Counted from the stretch's first letter, positions 18,674 through 28,820 are shown. The stretch: 64,000 nt of DNA from Methanolobus vulcani (GCF_900100715.1 NZ_FNCA01000007.1:1-64000); one strand, 5' to 3'. A program made the numbers and translations. The notes: a model not told the origin generated them from the letters alone.

Positions 18674-19288
18674 TTATTCACTGGAATGACCGGGAGTTAC
18701 TTTTTTTTCCAGAATAGTAAATGTTGTATCTATCAAAATTGCAAGCATGATGGCAGGTATAGCACCTGCAAGAAGAGTGCTTGTGTTGTAGCCTATAAGT
18801 CCCTGGAATATTATCTCTCCAAGACCACCGCTACCGATGAAAGCTGTCAGTACTGCAATGCTGTTGGCAAGAATTCCTGCAAACTTTATTCCTGCAAACA
18901 TCGCAGGATATGCATTTGGAAGTCTTATATACCTGTGTATCTGCCACTGACTCAGACCAACACCTTCTGCATAATCAATTAGCGCAGGATCAATGTTGCT
19001 CAGACCTATGTATGTATTTTTGATAATTGGGAGCAGGGCACGCAGCATTATTGCAACAACTGCAGGTGTGAATCCGATCCCAAGGAACGGGACCATTATA
19101 GCAACAACAGCAAAGCTTGGAACTGCCTGAACAAGGTTTGCAAACTTCATTATAACAAATTCCAGTTTCTTGCTGTAAACTGCTCCAAAAGCAAGCGGTA
19201 TGGAAACGATTATGCTTACAAAAAGTGTGGTGTAAACAAGGACTATATGTTCCCATGTAGCATTAATAACGGTTTCAAGGACTACCAT
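18674..19288 (-). CDS. Osmoprotectant ABC transporter permease, second subunit
   Basis: A 204-residue membrane protein with about six helices and the permease EAA-like loop ALIDYAEGVGLSQWQIHR. Family: OpuC/OpuB glycine betaine/choline/carnitine transporters, which use two similar permeases. Its ATG overlaps the UAG stop of the upstream permease (ATGGTAG), so translation is coupled. It is last gene of the four-gene opu operon. Confidence 0.88.
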   Translation of the reverse strand: MVVLETVINATWEHIVLVYTTLFVSIIVSIPLAFGAVYSKKLEFVIMKFANLVQAVPSFAVVAIMVPFLGIGFTPAVVAIMLRALLPIIKNTYIGLSNIDPALIDYAEGVGLSQWQIHRYIRLPNAYPAMFAGIKFAGILANSIAVLTAFIGSGGLGEIIFQGLIGYNTSTLLAGAIPAIMLAILIDTTFTILEKKVTPGHSSE

Positions 19289-19923
19289 GTTCCATACCTC
19301 TCATGGAGTTTTTTCTCGATCAGACCTGCAAAGCCGTCCAGTAAAACAGCAAGTAGTCCTGTCCATAGTCCAGCAACAAGAATTGCATCTTTCTGGTAAA
19401 GCTGGATACCGTTCTGCAGTACTGTTCCAAGTCCACCTGCAGCAACAAGTCCTCCAAGTGTCACAACACCCATGCAAAACACAAGTGCGATCCTGATTCC
19501 TCCTGCAATAAGAGGGAGTGACATGGGAATTCTCACTTTCAACAATGCTTCTCTTGGAGAAAGTCCGATTGCCTGTGCAACATAGGTGTATTGCTCATCC
19601 ACGTTTTTCAGTCCGGTATAGGTATTTCTTGCAATAGGAAGAATGGAATAAAGTACACATGCTGCAATTGTGGGTCCCGCTCCGAGTTTGAGTATTGGCA
19701 GGAGAAGCACGATCAGTGCAAGGTCCGGAATTGTTTCAACAATGTTAAGGAAATTGAGTACAGGATTTGCAGTTTTCGGTTTCATGTAGATGAAAATACC
19801 AACTGAGACTCCAATTATTATCGACAGGAGCAGGGCTATACTGAACATATGCAGATGCTCGATTGTTCGCATTGTCATCAGGTTTCTTTCCCAGACATTT
19901 GCTATAGCCTGTATTGACAACAT
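19282..19923 (-). CDS. Osmoprotectant ABC transporter permease, first subunit
   Basis: A 213-residue inner-membrane permease, six predicted helices, EAA-like segment YVAQAIGLSPREALLKVR. It pairs with the permease encoded next. It is 24 bases downstream of the ATPase gene. The stop is UAG, overlapping the next start, so read-through would clash with normal coupling. Confidence 0.88.
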   Translation of the reverse strand: MLSIQAIANVWERNLMTMRTIEHLHMFSIALLLSIIIGVSVGIFIYMKPKTANPVLNFLNIVETIPDLALIVLLLPILKLGAGPTIAACVLYSILPIARNTYTGLKNVDEQYTYVAQAIGLSPREALLKVRIPMSLPLIAGGIRIALVFCMGVVTLGGLVAAGGLGTVLQNGIQLYQKDAILVAGLWTGLLAVLLDGFAGLIEKKLHERYGTW

Positions 19924-19947
19924 AACCTGTTCTCCGCTTTTATCTGA

Positions 19948-21075
19948 TCAGATCAGTTTCAGTAATACTTCATCAGACACAAGGATACCAACGGGATGTT
20001 TTGAATTCATGACAATTGCAAGGTATTCCCCGCTGTTTTTCATTTCTGATAATGCAAATGCAACCGAATCCATTGGCTGGAAGGTCTTGATGGGTTTTGC
20101 AAGTTCACTGAGTTTTTCTTCCCTGTGCCTGCATTTCATAAGATCTACAATTTCCACCTGTCCCAGAAGTGCATCTTCATCAAATACAAAAGCAGTTTCA
20201 AGGTCCCGCTTTGTCATTTCATCAACAGCATCACATGCTTCTGTTTTTGCTTGAAGTACATATTTATCTTCAAAAGGTGACATCAGATCCTTTACCTTAA
20301 GAGTATCCATGTGCTTGAATTTTCTTTGATTATCAACAATATCTGCAACAAGTTCGTTTGCAGGATTGAATATGAGTTCCTCCGGAGGACCAACCTGAAC
20401 GAGTTCTCCCTGGTCCATTATGGCTATCCTGTCACCGAGTACAAGTGCTTCCTCAATATCATGGGTCACAAAAACAATGGTACGGTTGATCTCATTTTTT
20501 ATTTTCAGGAACTCTTTCTGGAGCTGTTTGCGTAATATAGGGTCCAGTGCACCAAAAGGTTCATCCATTAAGAACAGTGGAGGGTCCATTGCCATGGCCC
20601 TTGCAAGACCGACTCTCTGCTGCTGTCCTCCGCTAAGCTGTTTTGGATAGCGGTTCATGAACATATCAGGAGGAAGTGAAACAAATTCCAGCAGCGTTTT
20701 CACACGCTCTTCAATTTCTTTTTTGTTCCAGCCTTCAAGTTTGGGAACAAGTCCGATGTTCTCTCCAATTGTCATATGAGGAAACAGGCCAATGTTCTGT
20801 ATAACATAACCAATATTGCGGCGCAGACGCACAGGGTCAACGTTTTTTGTATCAATCCCGTTGATAGTGACCGAACCTTCATCCTGCTCTATCATGCGGT
20901 TGATCATACGTAGAGTTGTGGTTTTTCCGGAACCACTGGGCCCGATAAGGATCAGAAGTTCTCCACCAATTACTTCCAGATCCAGATCTTTTACCGCGAA
21001 TCCTTCCCCATATTTCTTTGTGATCCCTTTGAGCTGGATAGAATCAATCCTGTCAAACAGTCTTTCTGTTTGCAT
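19948..21075 (-). CDS. Osmoprotectant ABC transporter ATPase with CBS domains
   Basis: A 375-residue cytoplasmic ATPase driving import of betaine-type solutes. Walker A GPSGSGKTTT, signature LSGGQQQRVGLARAMA, Walker B LFLMDEPFGALD and switch VTHDIEEAL are all intact. Two CBS repeats fill about 260-375. In OpuCA/OpuA-type transporters these sense ionic strength, which suits osmotic gating in a marine or saline methanogen. Confidence 0.93.
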   Translation of the reverse strand: MQTERLFDRIDSIQLKGITKKYGEGFAVKDLDLEVIGGELLILIGPSGSGKTTTLRMINRMIEQDEGSVTINGIDTKNVDPVRLRRNIGYVIQNIGLFPHMTIGENIGLVPKLEGWNKKEIEERVKTLLEFVSLPPDMFMNRYPKQLSGGQQQRVGLARAMAMDPPLFLMDEPFGALDPILRKQLQKEFLKIKNEINRTIVFVTHDIEEALVLGDRIAIMDQGELVQVGPPEELIFNPANELVADIVDNQRKFKHMDTLKVKDLMSPFEDKYVLQAKTEACDAVDEMTKRDLETAFVFDEDALLGQVEIVDLMKCRHREEKLSELAKPIKTFQPMDSVAFALSEMKNSGEYLAIVMNSKHPVGILVSDEVLLKLI

Positions 21076-21120
21076 GTGTGAGTCCCGGTTTAATTTTAAT
21101 TAGGAATAAATGAGGGAGAA

Positions 21121-22032
21121 TTATCCCTCTATAATACCTTTCTCAACGAGGAAATCATGTGCTATATCCCCTGGTTCCTTCTGATCGATATCGAACTGGT
21201 AGTTCAGTTGTCTCATTTCATCGGTGCTGATAGCTCCGTCAAGTTTCTGCATTGCAGTAATAGCATCAGGATTATTCTGTGCAAATTCCTCTGTAACTAT
21301 CAGGATAGCATCATAAGGTGGCAGTGCGTTCTTATCATCCTCCAGAACTCTCAGGTTGAATACCTCATTTCTGGTATCGGTTGTATATGCTGAGATCGCA
21401 TCAACTTCATCGTTCTTGATGGCCTCGTACATTACAGTAGCAACAGCCTGTTTATAATCCTTGAAGCCAAAACCGTAAACTTCCTGAATGCGTGGAAGTC
21501 CATCTTCTCGGGTAGCAAACTCAGGATCTGTACCGATAGTCATTTCTGCAGCATATGGTTCAAGGTCGCTTATCTTTGTAACATTGTGTTCGGCAGCCCA
21601 ATCCTCTTTTACGGCAATGGCGTATGCATCCTCAAAACCAAGATTGCTTACTATCATTACTCCGTCCTGCTGCTTGAGACCTTTCTCGGTCATGTTGTAA
21701 ACGACCTGTCTGTCCCAGTTGTCCAGCTGACTCAGGTTCAGTATCTGGCTGTAAGCAGTGCCTGTATATTCAGCGTAAGTTTGTATCTGGCCTGCTTTCA
21801 AAGCCTCAAAATTCACAAATGTTCCACCAAGACCCTGTTTTACATCTGTTTTGTATCCTGCATCTTCAAGGACAAGAGCTGTCATATGGGCAAGGATATA
21901 TGATTCCTGAAAAAGTTTAGAACCGACAACTACCGTTCCCTTTTCCTGTCCGTTATCAACAGGGGTATCTGTACAACCACTGGCAGCCAGGGCCACAACC
22001 AAAACTAAAAGTATCAGAATAGATCTTCTCAT
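21121..22032 (-). CDS. Osmoprotectant-binding lipoprotein
   Basis: A 303-residue lipoprotein. A signal with lipobox LAASGC at the N-terminus anchors it outside the membrane. The body is a type 2 periplasmic binding fold of the OpuCC/OsmF family (GSKLFQESYILAHM and YAEYTGTAY are typical of the betaine/choline pocket region). It is first gene of the operon with ATPase and two permeases. Upstream on the minus strand, GGTAATACGGTTACGGTAGG contains two TACGGT copies, a possible regulator site. Confidence 0.92.
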   Translation of the reverse strand: MRRSILILLVLVVALAASGCTDTPVDNGQEKGTVVVGSKLFQESYILAHMTALVLEDAGYKTDVKQGLGGTFVNFEALKAGQIQTYAEYTGTAYSQILNLSQLDNWDRQVVYNMTEKGLKQQDGVMIVSNLGFEDAYAIAVKEDWAAEHNVTKISDLEPYAAEMTIGTDPEFATREDGLPRIQEVYGFGFKDYKQAVATVMYEAIKNDEVDAISAYTTDTRNEVFNLRVLEDDKNALPPYDAILIVTEEFAQNNPDAITAMQKLDGAISTDEMRQLNYQFDIDQKEPGDIAHDFLVEKGIIEG

Positions 22033-22176
22033 TGTTAACCTCCCCGAAAATCGTTTCCTACCGTAACCGTATTACCACAACGACTTCCCTATAAGATAGA
22101 TTAAGTACACTTTTTATAAAGGTATCTGATTTTCAGGATGTTAATTTTGAAAAAATTCCAATGTCAGATTCTCCTT

Positions 22177-22290
22177 TTATTGATTGTGATTTTCTCGCAT
22201 ATGTTTTTCATATTCTTCCTTAGTGGGGAATGTCATCTTACAGACTTCACATTCAAACTTATTTCCTTTATTATGTGTATTTGTTTCCAT
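22177..22290 (-). CDS. Small C2H2 zinc-finger protein, 37 residues
   Basis: A strong GGGAGGTGA ribosome site precedes an ATG with a 37-codon frame. It contains a single classical zinc finger, CEVCKMTF plus EEYEKHMRENH, with spacing C-x2-C-x12-H-x4-H. Single-finger mini-proteins of this type are found in archaea, mostly of unknown role, probably nucleic-acid or protein binding. It lies 52 bases downstream of the glucoamylase-like gene on the same strand. Confidence 0.8.
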   Translation of the reverse strand: METNTHNKGNKFECEVCKMTFPTKEEYEKHMRENHNQ

Positions 22291-22342
22291 TAATCTTCAC
22301 CTCCCAATATCTATTAATGTATAATCATCTGGTGAGATCGAG

Positions 22343-24313
22343 TCAGACAAACGATTTTTGTTTTTCAATATATTTATTTACAGTATCCACAAATTCTGCA
22401 TGGCTCCATGTCAGAGGAGCTACCGACAAAGGTTCCTCTGTGAAAGGGTGCACCTGTTCAGGCATAATTCCCGTCTCAAGGGAGCAGTCTGCCACCCATT
22501 TGATAAGTTCAATTGGTTTTGCAAGACTTTCGGGATCCTTGGCTTTTGCGATGTACCATTTTGCAAGCCATAGAGTGCAAATTACCCACGGATTGCCGGG
22601 AATAGTATCACTTTGACGATAGTACTGATCGTTCTCATACCGTGCAAGGCCGCCTTTTTGCTCCACCCACAGTTTTTTCTCCAGATTTATCATTGTACTT
22701 TCCACTCTGGGATCATCTGCTAGCAGAACATTGAAATCAAAAACAGTATAGACACTGCTATCAACAGTATTGTCCACTACTTTTTTACCGATGTCACCAT
22801 CCGTGTAGTTGATCCCTCTCAGGAAAATCTTATTTTCAGAATCATACAGCTCATCGATTATAGCACTCCTTAAACCCAGGTAAGTATCCCTGCAAATAGT
22901 ACAGGTTTCGTGGTCTTCAAAGAGGTCAGCTAGTTTCTCTCCTGCCGTTAGTCCTGCATAGACAGCGGAAGCAGTGAATGTGAAAACACCCCTTCTTTCT
23001 TCCCATAGATCATAGCTTTCACGAGGCAGTTCATTGGGATAGCGGTAACTGTTCATAAAATAGACCGCTTTCTTAATCAAAGGTTCATAGAGTTCCGTTA
23101 TAAATTCAATATCCTTTGTTGTTTCGTAGTATTGCCAGAGAGCATGGATAACAAGTGCTGTTTCATCTTCCTGAATTGGTAAAGAGGGTTTATCAAATTC
23201 TACCCAGGGATGCCAGCTGCTTCCGAGTGTCCTGTCGGGATTGTATTTATGAAGCATACAACCTGGCCACCAGAGTACATCTCTGCAAAAAAGGAAAAAA
23301 GGCTTTGTGAATTCAGGATAACCTGCTTTTATCATTGCAACAGCAGTCAGTGCCCCATCTCTGGACCACATATAACTGTATGTGTCCTTGTTAAATTGCA
23401 TGTTATCGGAATCGTTTGCAGCAAGAATAGCTCCTCCCTTATCGGTTTGTGTTTTTATTGTAAGAAGAGAACGTTTGTATAGTTCAGATATATCACGATC
23501 TAGATCAGAGAAGTCTATTGATATTTTGGATAACCATGAAAGATTGTCTTTCTCAGTTTCTTCCAGAATGCTTTGTGGTCCGTTTTCCTTGATGAAACTG
23601 TTCAGTTCATATATATCCTGGAAATCCTCACCTGCTATAATGTAATAGTACACGGTTTTTTCCGCATCAGCAGGTATTTCAAAATGAATGCCTATGGTAG
23701 AATCAACAGTTCCCTGTGCCACTGGATTTTTGGAAAGTATTCCATCTTCCGCATCTTTAAATGTTCCCTGTAGACCCTTGTATTCTGCCTGTCCGATGGC
23801 AAAATCGTCAATATCGCTTGTAATATCTTCGCTTCTGTTCGATTTCAGTGCTCCTATGAGAAAGTATCTCGAATTCTTATAATGTACAATTACATTGTGA
23901 TTCATCTGGTAGATCGCTGTATCTCCGATGCCGTTTCCATAAAGGTGGAAATCCTGGTTGAAAAAAAGGCGTATTTCCCTTTGATAGTCCCGTATATTTT
24001 TTATGATTACTTTACGCAGGAATATATTATGTTCAAAATGAACACACTCTTCAAGTAAAATCTCAATTCCAATATCCCGATTTATGGCATGGTTTTCTGA
24101 TATAAGTGTGCTTTTACGGTAGGCAAGTTTTCTTTCCCATCCGGGCTCATTTATCCATGAAAGGTTCCCGTCAACATATACTCCGATCCTCTGTGCATGC
24201 CCTGATAAGTGATTTTCCTGTCCGACATAGGGAAAATATATGTCCCTGACCTGTAACCATTTGTCAATGTTTACAAGAAGAGACTGGTTTCCAAGAACTA
24301 TATGCCGTGTCAT
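22343..24313 (-). CDS. Glucoamylase-like glycoside hydrolase (GH15)
   Basis: 656 residues, cytoplasmic (no signal). The N-terminal beta-sandwich (about 1-270) and C-terminal alpha/alpha barrel fit archaeal GH15 enzymes that cut alpha-linked glucose from glycogen, starch or trehalose-type substrates. YMWSRDGALTAVAMI is the family substrate-site signature; LWEERRGVFTF carries the likely general-acid Glu. A role in glycogen turnover is plausible for Methanosarcinaceae. No other glycogen gene lies nearby. Confidence 0.88.
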   Translation of the reverse strand: MTRHIVLGNQSLLVNIDKWLQVRDIYFPYVGQENHLSGHAQRIGVYVDGNLSWINEPGWERKLAYRKSTLISENHAINRDIGIEILLEECVHFEHNIFLRKVIIKNIRDYQREIRLFFNQDFHLYGNGIGDTAIYQMNHNVIVHYKNSRYFLIGALKSNRSEDITSDIDDFAIGQAEYKGLQGTFKDAEDGILSKNPVAQGTVDSTIGIHFEIPADAEKTVYYYIIAGEDFQDIYELNSFIKENGPQSILEETEKDNLSWLSKISIDFSDLDRDISELYKRSLLTIKTQTDKGGAILAANDSDNMQFNKDTYSYMWSRDGALTAVAMIKAGYPEFTKPFFLFCRDVLWWPGCMLHKYNPDRTLGSSWHPWVEFDKPSLPIQEDETALVIHALWQYYETTKDIEFITELYEPLIKKAVYFMNSYRYPNELPRESYDLWEERRGVFTFTASAVYAGLTAGEKLADLFEDHETCTICRDTYLGLRSAIIDELYDSENKIFLRGINYTDGDIGKKVVDNTVDSSVYTVFDFNVLLADDPRVESTMINLEKKLWVEQKGGLARYENDQYYRQSDTIPGNPWVICTLWLAKWYIAKAKDPESLAKPIELIKWVADCSLETGIMPEQVHPFTEEPLSVAPLTWSHAEFVDTVNKYIEKQKSFV

Positions 24314-24405
24314 GCTAAATCACTTCCAAATCAATTGCCATTGTTATTTCCTCCCGATTTTGTCCAAAACAATTTCGGATATTAATGTTCTATGGAAATT
24401 GCTGG

Positions 24406-25755
24406 TCATTTTAACATGTAGTTTAAATCATATGCTACGCTTGGATATGAGAAAACCATTGACTTTAACTGAGTTGCTGTCAGGCCATATCTCATGGCCA
24501 TTGCAAAAAGATTGATAACCTCTTCTGAATTTGGTGCAAGCAAATGCGCTCCAAGTATAAGATCGCTGGACTCATCTATTATTACTTTGGAGGCAGCATA
24601 TCCTGAATTTATCCTTCTGGAAGAATACCACTGGCTCATGTCATAGAAAAGTACCTTCTGATCCTCTGATAGCTCATTTTCGGTGATACCAACACTTGAA
24701 AGTGGAGGTATCGTGAAAACTGTAGATGGTATGACCGTGTAGTCAGCCCTTTCTTTGTTACCTTCAAGTATATTCGTAGCAGCAATATCTGCCTGCAGAC
24801 TCACAACAGGAGTAAGGGCAGGACCCGGGCGTATGCAGTCACCTGCTGCATATACTCTGGGATTGGAAACGCTCTGGAAATATTCGTTAAGGGCTATGTT
24901 TCCTTTTTCAAGGGCAACATTTCCTTTCTCAAGTTCCAGCTCTTCTATGGCCGGAACTCTTCCAAGACCATGAACGACCATATCTGCAAAGAAAGTCTCC
25001 TCTTTTTCACTGTCCTTACAGCAGGTTGTTACCTTAAAGCCATCAGATGTCTTCTCTATATTTTTGAGCTCTTTACCTGTGACCACATTGATGCCTGCAT
25101 CTTCGGAAGCTTTGACAAGCATGTCCACAAGATCGGCATCGAACATTTTCAGGACCCTGTCTCCTCTTTGCAATATGGTCACATCACATCCGGCTCTTGC
25201 TGCGATATGAGCGAATTCAAAGGAAATGTAACCTCCACCGGCAAAAATGATCTTCTTCGGAAGTTTTTCGAGTTCCATGAACTCTTCACTTGTTACAAGA
25301 TATTCCTCACCCGGGATGTTCAGTCTGCGAGGTTTTGAACCGGTTGTGATAATTATGTATCTGGAAGTGATCTTTTTTTCTCCCACGGACAAAGTGGATT
25401 CATCTTCAAAATGTACGGTTCCGTGGAAAGTATCGATTCCGGCATCAATGTATCCTTTTTCACTTTGCTGAGGATGCGCCTCTGTGAAAGTTCTTTTGTA
25501 ATCTACAAGTGATGACCAGTCAATGAAAATTTTATTGCCTTTAATACCCTTATCAAGCATTCTGTTGTGTTCATCAACTATATTGGACACACCTGCAAGT
25601 ACTTTCTTTGGAATACATCCTCTTAAGGCACAGGTCCCACCATATTCTCTGTTATCGGCGATTCCTACTTTCCATCCGGCAGCATTCAATTTATATGCAA
25701 ACGTTGTCCCGGCAGCCCCAGTGCCGATCACAAAAGCATCATATTCTTCTTTCAT
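24406..25755 (-). CDS. FAD-dependent disulfide reductase-like flavoprotein
   Basis: 449 residues. FAD site VIGTGAAGTT, redox-active Cys42 and Cys47 in GGTCALRGCIPKK, NAD(P) site FAGGGYISFEFAH, second FAD motif VYAAGDC. This is the glutathione reductase/mercuric reductase/lipoamide dehydrogenase family. At the C-terminus, where those enzymes have HPTxxE with the catalytic His, this protein reads YPSVAYD. The substrate is therefore probably not a simple dithiol and cannot be named. It is 57 bases downstream of the acetolactate-synthase-like gene and may share its operon. Confidence 0.85.
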   Translation of the reverse strand: MKEEYDAFVIGTGAAGTTFAYKLNAAGWKVGIADNREYGGTCALRGCIPKKVLAGVSNIVDEHNRMLDKGIKGNKIFIDWSSLVDYKRTFTEAHPQQSEKGYIDAGIDTFHGTVHFEDESTLSVGEKKITSRYIIITTGSKPRRLNIPGEEYLVTSEEFMELEKLPKKIIFAGGGYISFEFAHIAARAGCDVTILQRGDRVLKMFDADLVDMLVKASEDAGINVVTGKELKNIEKTSDGFKVTTCCKDSEKEETFFADMVVHGLGRVPAIEELELEKGNVALEKGNIALNEYFQSVSNPRVYAAGDCIRPGPALTPVVSLQADIAATNILEGNKERADYTVIPSTVFTIPPLSSVGITENELSEDQKVLFYDMSQWYSSRRINSGYAASKVIIDESSDLILGAHLLAPNSEEVINLFAMAMRYGLTATQLKSMVFSYPSVAYDLNYMLK

Positions 25756-25812
25756 CGAGATCTCCCCATATTCGATATTTTAAATATGTGGATCTCATAT
25801 GTTAAATTTAAC

Positions 25813-27450
25813 TTATATTTCGCAGAAATTATGTTTCAATTTCTCTGTAAGCTTTATGTTCTCAGAATAATCCACAGGAACATCCAGAAGCCAGACACCG
25901 CCTGCTTCAAGAGCCGCGGCAAGTTTTGGTTTTAAATCTTCGGCATTTTCAAGCCTGACACCTTTTGCACCAAAACTCTCAGCAAGCTTAACAAAATCAG
26001 GATTTGTGAAATCAATTCCCATGGTCTCATTGAAGGCTTTTCTCTCATGCCACTCGATGAGTCCGTATTTTGAGTCATCAAAAATGACAACAACAAAATT
26101 GCATCCAAGTCTTACAGCAGTTTCAAGGTCCTGAAGGTTCATAAGGAAACCACCGTCCCCTGCAATTGCCACGACCTTCTTTTCAGGTTTGATCATACTT
26201 GCTGCAATGGCACTTGGCAGTGCAAATCCCATGGTTGCAAGTCCATTGGAAATGAAAACCGTATTTGGTTCGTATGCAGGGAAGAGTCTCCCTATCCATA
26301 ATTTATGGGCACCAACATCGCTGATGAGTATATCTCCACGGTCCATTGTATCTCTTACATCGGAGAGTATCTTCTGTGGTTTCATAGGAAAAGACATGTC
26401 TTCAGCATAATCCTCAATTTCAGCCTTCATTCTGGCACGGACCTTCTGGAACCTTTCATGCATTTCCTTTTCAAAATCACATTGCTGCCTGAGACTGAAA
26501 AGCGTCTGCCTGATGCTTCCGACAAGAAGTATTTCAGGAATGTAGGTCTCATCAACTTCCGGATGGTCGGTATGAATGTGAATTATCTTCTTTGATTTGT
26601 CAGGGTTCCAGAATTTTGGTGTGTATTCAACGTAATCAAAACCAACACATATTACAAGGTCTGCCATTTCAAAACCACACATTATGTGGTCGTGGTCCTT
26701 GATTCCCATCGAACCGAGATAGTGAGGATCATCGGCAGGTATTGCACCTTTTCCCATGAATGTTGTAACAACGGGAAGTCCTGAGAACTGGACAAGTCTG
26801 CTGAGTTCACTGGCTGCATCCTCTCTGAAAATTCCATTACCAGCAAGGATTATTGGCATTGAACTTTCTTTGATCATCTTTGCAGCTTTCTTAAGCTCAC
26901 TTTCATCAAGAAGACTAATATGAGGATAGTGCTTCTTTGATATTGGTTCCTTTGATGTCTCTTCTTTTGCAACGTCTTCAGGGAGCTCAATATGAGTGGC
27001 TCCTGGTCTGTCCGCTGCAATATCAAAAGCCTTGTGAACGATCTCTGGAATGAAATCAGGTCTTGTGACTTTGGAGTTCCATGTTGTGAATTGTTTGAAA
27101 GCTGTGACAATATCGATATACTGATGCGATTCTTTGTGTGTTTTCTCAAGGGCGGACTGTCCGGTAATTGCTACAAGTGGCGCCCTGTCAAGCTGGGCAT
27201 CTGCAATACCGGTAATAAGATTTGTGGCTCCCGGTCCCAGTGTTGCAAGACACACTCCTGGTTTGTGTGTGAGCCTTCCATACATGTCTGCCATAAAAGC
27301 AGCGCTCTGCTCATGTCTTGTCGGGATGAATTTTATCTTTGATTTTCTGAGTGATTCGGTAAGGTCTATTGTTTCCTCTCCCGGAACTCCGAATATGTAT
27401 TCTACTCCCTCATTTTCAAGACATTTCACAAAAAGATCGCTTGCTTTCAT
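25813..27450 (-). CDS. Thiamine diphosphate enzyme, acetolactate synthase-like
   Basis: 545 residues with the three TPP-enzyme domains. Catalytic Glu in GVPGEETIDL near residue 23; FAD/central domain in the middle; TPP-Mg motif GDGGFLMNLQ. It resembles the single-subunit catabolic type (AlsS-like) more than IlvB, and no small regulatory subunit is present. It lies only 2 bases after the aldehyde dehydrogenase stop, so the two are co-transcribed. A joint route from an aldehyde or keto acid is possible but not defined. Confidence 0.85.
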   Translation of the reverse strand: MKASDLFVKCLENEGVEYIFGVPGEETIDLTESLRKSKIKFIPTRHEQSAAFMADMYGRLTHKPGVCLATLGPGATNLITGIADAQLDRAPLVAITGQSALEKTHKESHQYIDIVTAFKQFTTWNSKVTRPDFIPEIVHKAFDIAADRPGATHIELPEDVAKEETSKEPISKKHYPHISLLDESELKKAAKMIKESSMPIILAGNGIFREDAASELSRLVQFSGLPVVTTFMGKGAIPADDPHYLGSMGIKDHDHIMCGFEMADLVICVGFDYVEYTPKFWNPDKSKKIIHIHTDHPEVDETYIPEILLVGSIRQTLFSLRQQCDFEKEMHERFQKVRARMKAEIEDYAEDMSFPMKPQKILSDVRDTMDRGDILISDVGAHKLWIGRLFPAYEPNTVFISNGLATMGFALPSAIAASMIKPEKKVVAIAGDGGFLMNLQDLETAVRLGCNFVVVIFDDSKYGLIEWHERKAFNETMGIDFTNPDFVKLAESFGAKGVRLENAEDLKPKLAAALEAGGVWLLDVPVDYSENIKLTEKLKHNFCEI

Positions 27451-27452
27451 TT

Positions 27453-28820
27453 TTAATACACCTTCATGGATTTCACGTTCATAAATTCCAGCATCCCGTG
27501 GCGGTACATCTCTCTGCCGATACCGCTTTTTTTCATTCCGCCAAAGGGAAGCCTTGGGTCAGATGACACAATGTTATTGATAGTTATGACACCGGCTTCG
27601 ATGTGTTTTGTCATCCTCATAGCTTTCTGTTTATCCTTGCTCCAGATGCTGGCTCCAAGCCCGAATTCAGTGTTGTTGGCTATTTTAATAGCGTCTTCCT
27701 CATTATTGAAAGTTATTATAGGTGCAACAGGGCCAAAGGTTTCTTCTACAACAACAGGGGCCTTCTCGCTGACATTGCTGAGGACACTGGGTTTGTAAAA
27801 ATATCCCTCATCGTCTGTTTTGCCACCTTCAAGAATGGCTTTTGCACCATTATTTTTGCTAAGTAGTATTTGCTCTTCCAGGATGTTGCGTTGTTTTTCA
27901 CCTGCCATAGGTCCCATATCAGTAGCATTGTCCATTGGATCTCCGATTTTGAGATCTCTTACGTGTTCTGTAAATTTCTCTGTGAAATCTGCAGCAATTT
28001 TCTCATCAACAAGTAAACGTTTGGCTGCAATACAACTTTGTCCACAGTTCTGAAATCTGGCAATAACTGCCGCTTTAGCAACTTTATCGACATCTGCATC
28101 TTCTAGCACTATCAGAGGATCGCTGCCACCAAGTTCAAGGATGAATTTCTTGATGCTTTTTCCTGCGGCTCCTGCTACTCTTTCTCCTCCTGGACGGCTG
28201 CCAGCAAAAGAAACAGCATTTATCTCATCCCTTGAGATCAGTGAAGATGCGGTATTGCCATCTATCAGGAGTGTCTGGAAAACTCCTTCAGGAAATCCCG
28301 CCTCAATGAAAATATTCTCTATTTCAAGAGCACACATGGGAACATTACTGGCATGCTTCAGCAGCACAGTATTTCCACCAGCAACAGCTGGAATACCAAA
28401 TCTTAATGCCTGCCAGAATGGAAAATCCCAGGGCATGATACTGAGTATAACACCTGAAGGTTCGTAGACGTACCCGGATATTTCAGCATCAGTTTCCACA
28501 AATTCGGATGCAAGAAAGCTTTCAGCGTTCTTCGCAAAATAATCACATGTCCATGCACACTTTTCAATTTCTGACAGTGATTCCCTGATAGGTTTGCCCA
28601 TTTCTTTTGTAATGAGCTCTGCAAGCTCTTCTTTTCTGTCTCTGAGAACCTCACCTACACATTCGATAGAAAAAGTTCTTTCACAGAGAGGTTCGTTTTT
28701 CCATTGAGCAAATGCTTTTCGGGAATCTCCTATCTTTTGATTCACAACCTGCTGAGAATAGAGGTCAAATTCTTCGTTCAATTCCCCTGTTGCAGGATTA
28801 ACAGACTTAATTTTCCCCAA
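27453..28820 (-). CDS. NAD(P)-dependent aldehyde dehydrogenase, copy 1
   Basis: 455 residues, ALDH superfamily near succinate-semialdehyde dehydrogenases. Catalytic Cys in NCGQSCIAAKR, general-base Glu in LELGGSDPL, and the C-terminal LPFGGMKKSG are intact. The start is TTG after GAGAGGAATTCC. It is a close paralogue of the gene at 29185, of equal length. Substrate not determinable. Confidence 0.9.
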   Translation of the reverse strand: MGKIKSVNPATGELNEEFDLYSQQVVNQKIGDSRKAFAQWKNEPLCERTFSIECVGEVLRDRKEELAELITKEMGKPIRESLSEIEKCAWTCDYFAKNAESFLASEFVETDAEISGYVYEPSGVILSIMPWDFPFWQALRFGIPAVAGGNTVLLKHASNVPMCALEIENIFIEAGFPEGVFQTLLIDGNTASSLISRDEINAVSFAGSRPGGERVAGAAGKSIKKFILELGGSDPLIVLEDADVDKVAKAAVIARFQNCGQSCIAAKRLLVDEKIAADFTEKFTEHVRDLKIGDPMDNATDMGPMAGEKQRNILEEQILLSKNNGAKAILEGGKTDDEGYFYKPSVLSNVSEKAPVVVEETFGPVAPIITFNNEEDAIKIANNTEFGLGASIWSKDKQKAMRMTKHIEAGVITINNIVSSDPRLPFGGMKKSGIGREMYRHGMLEFMNVKSMKVY

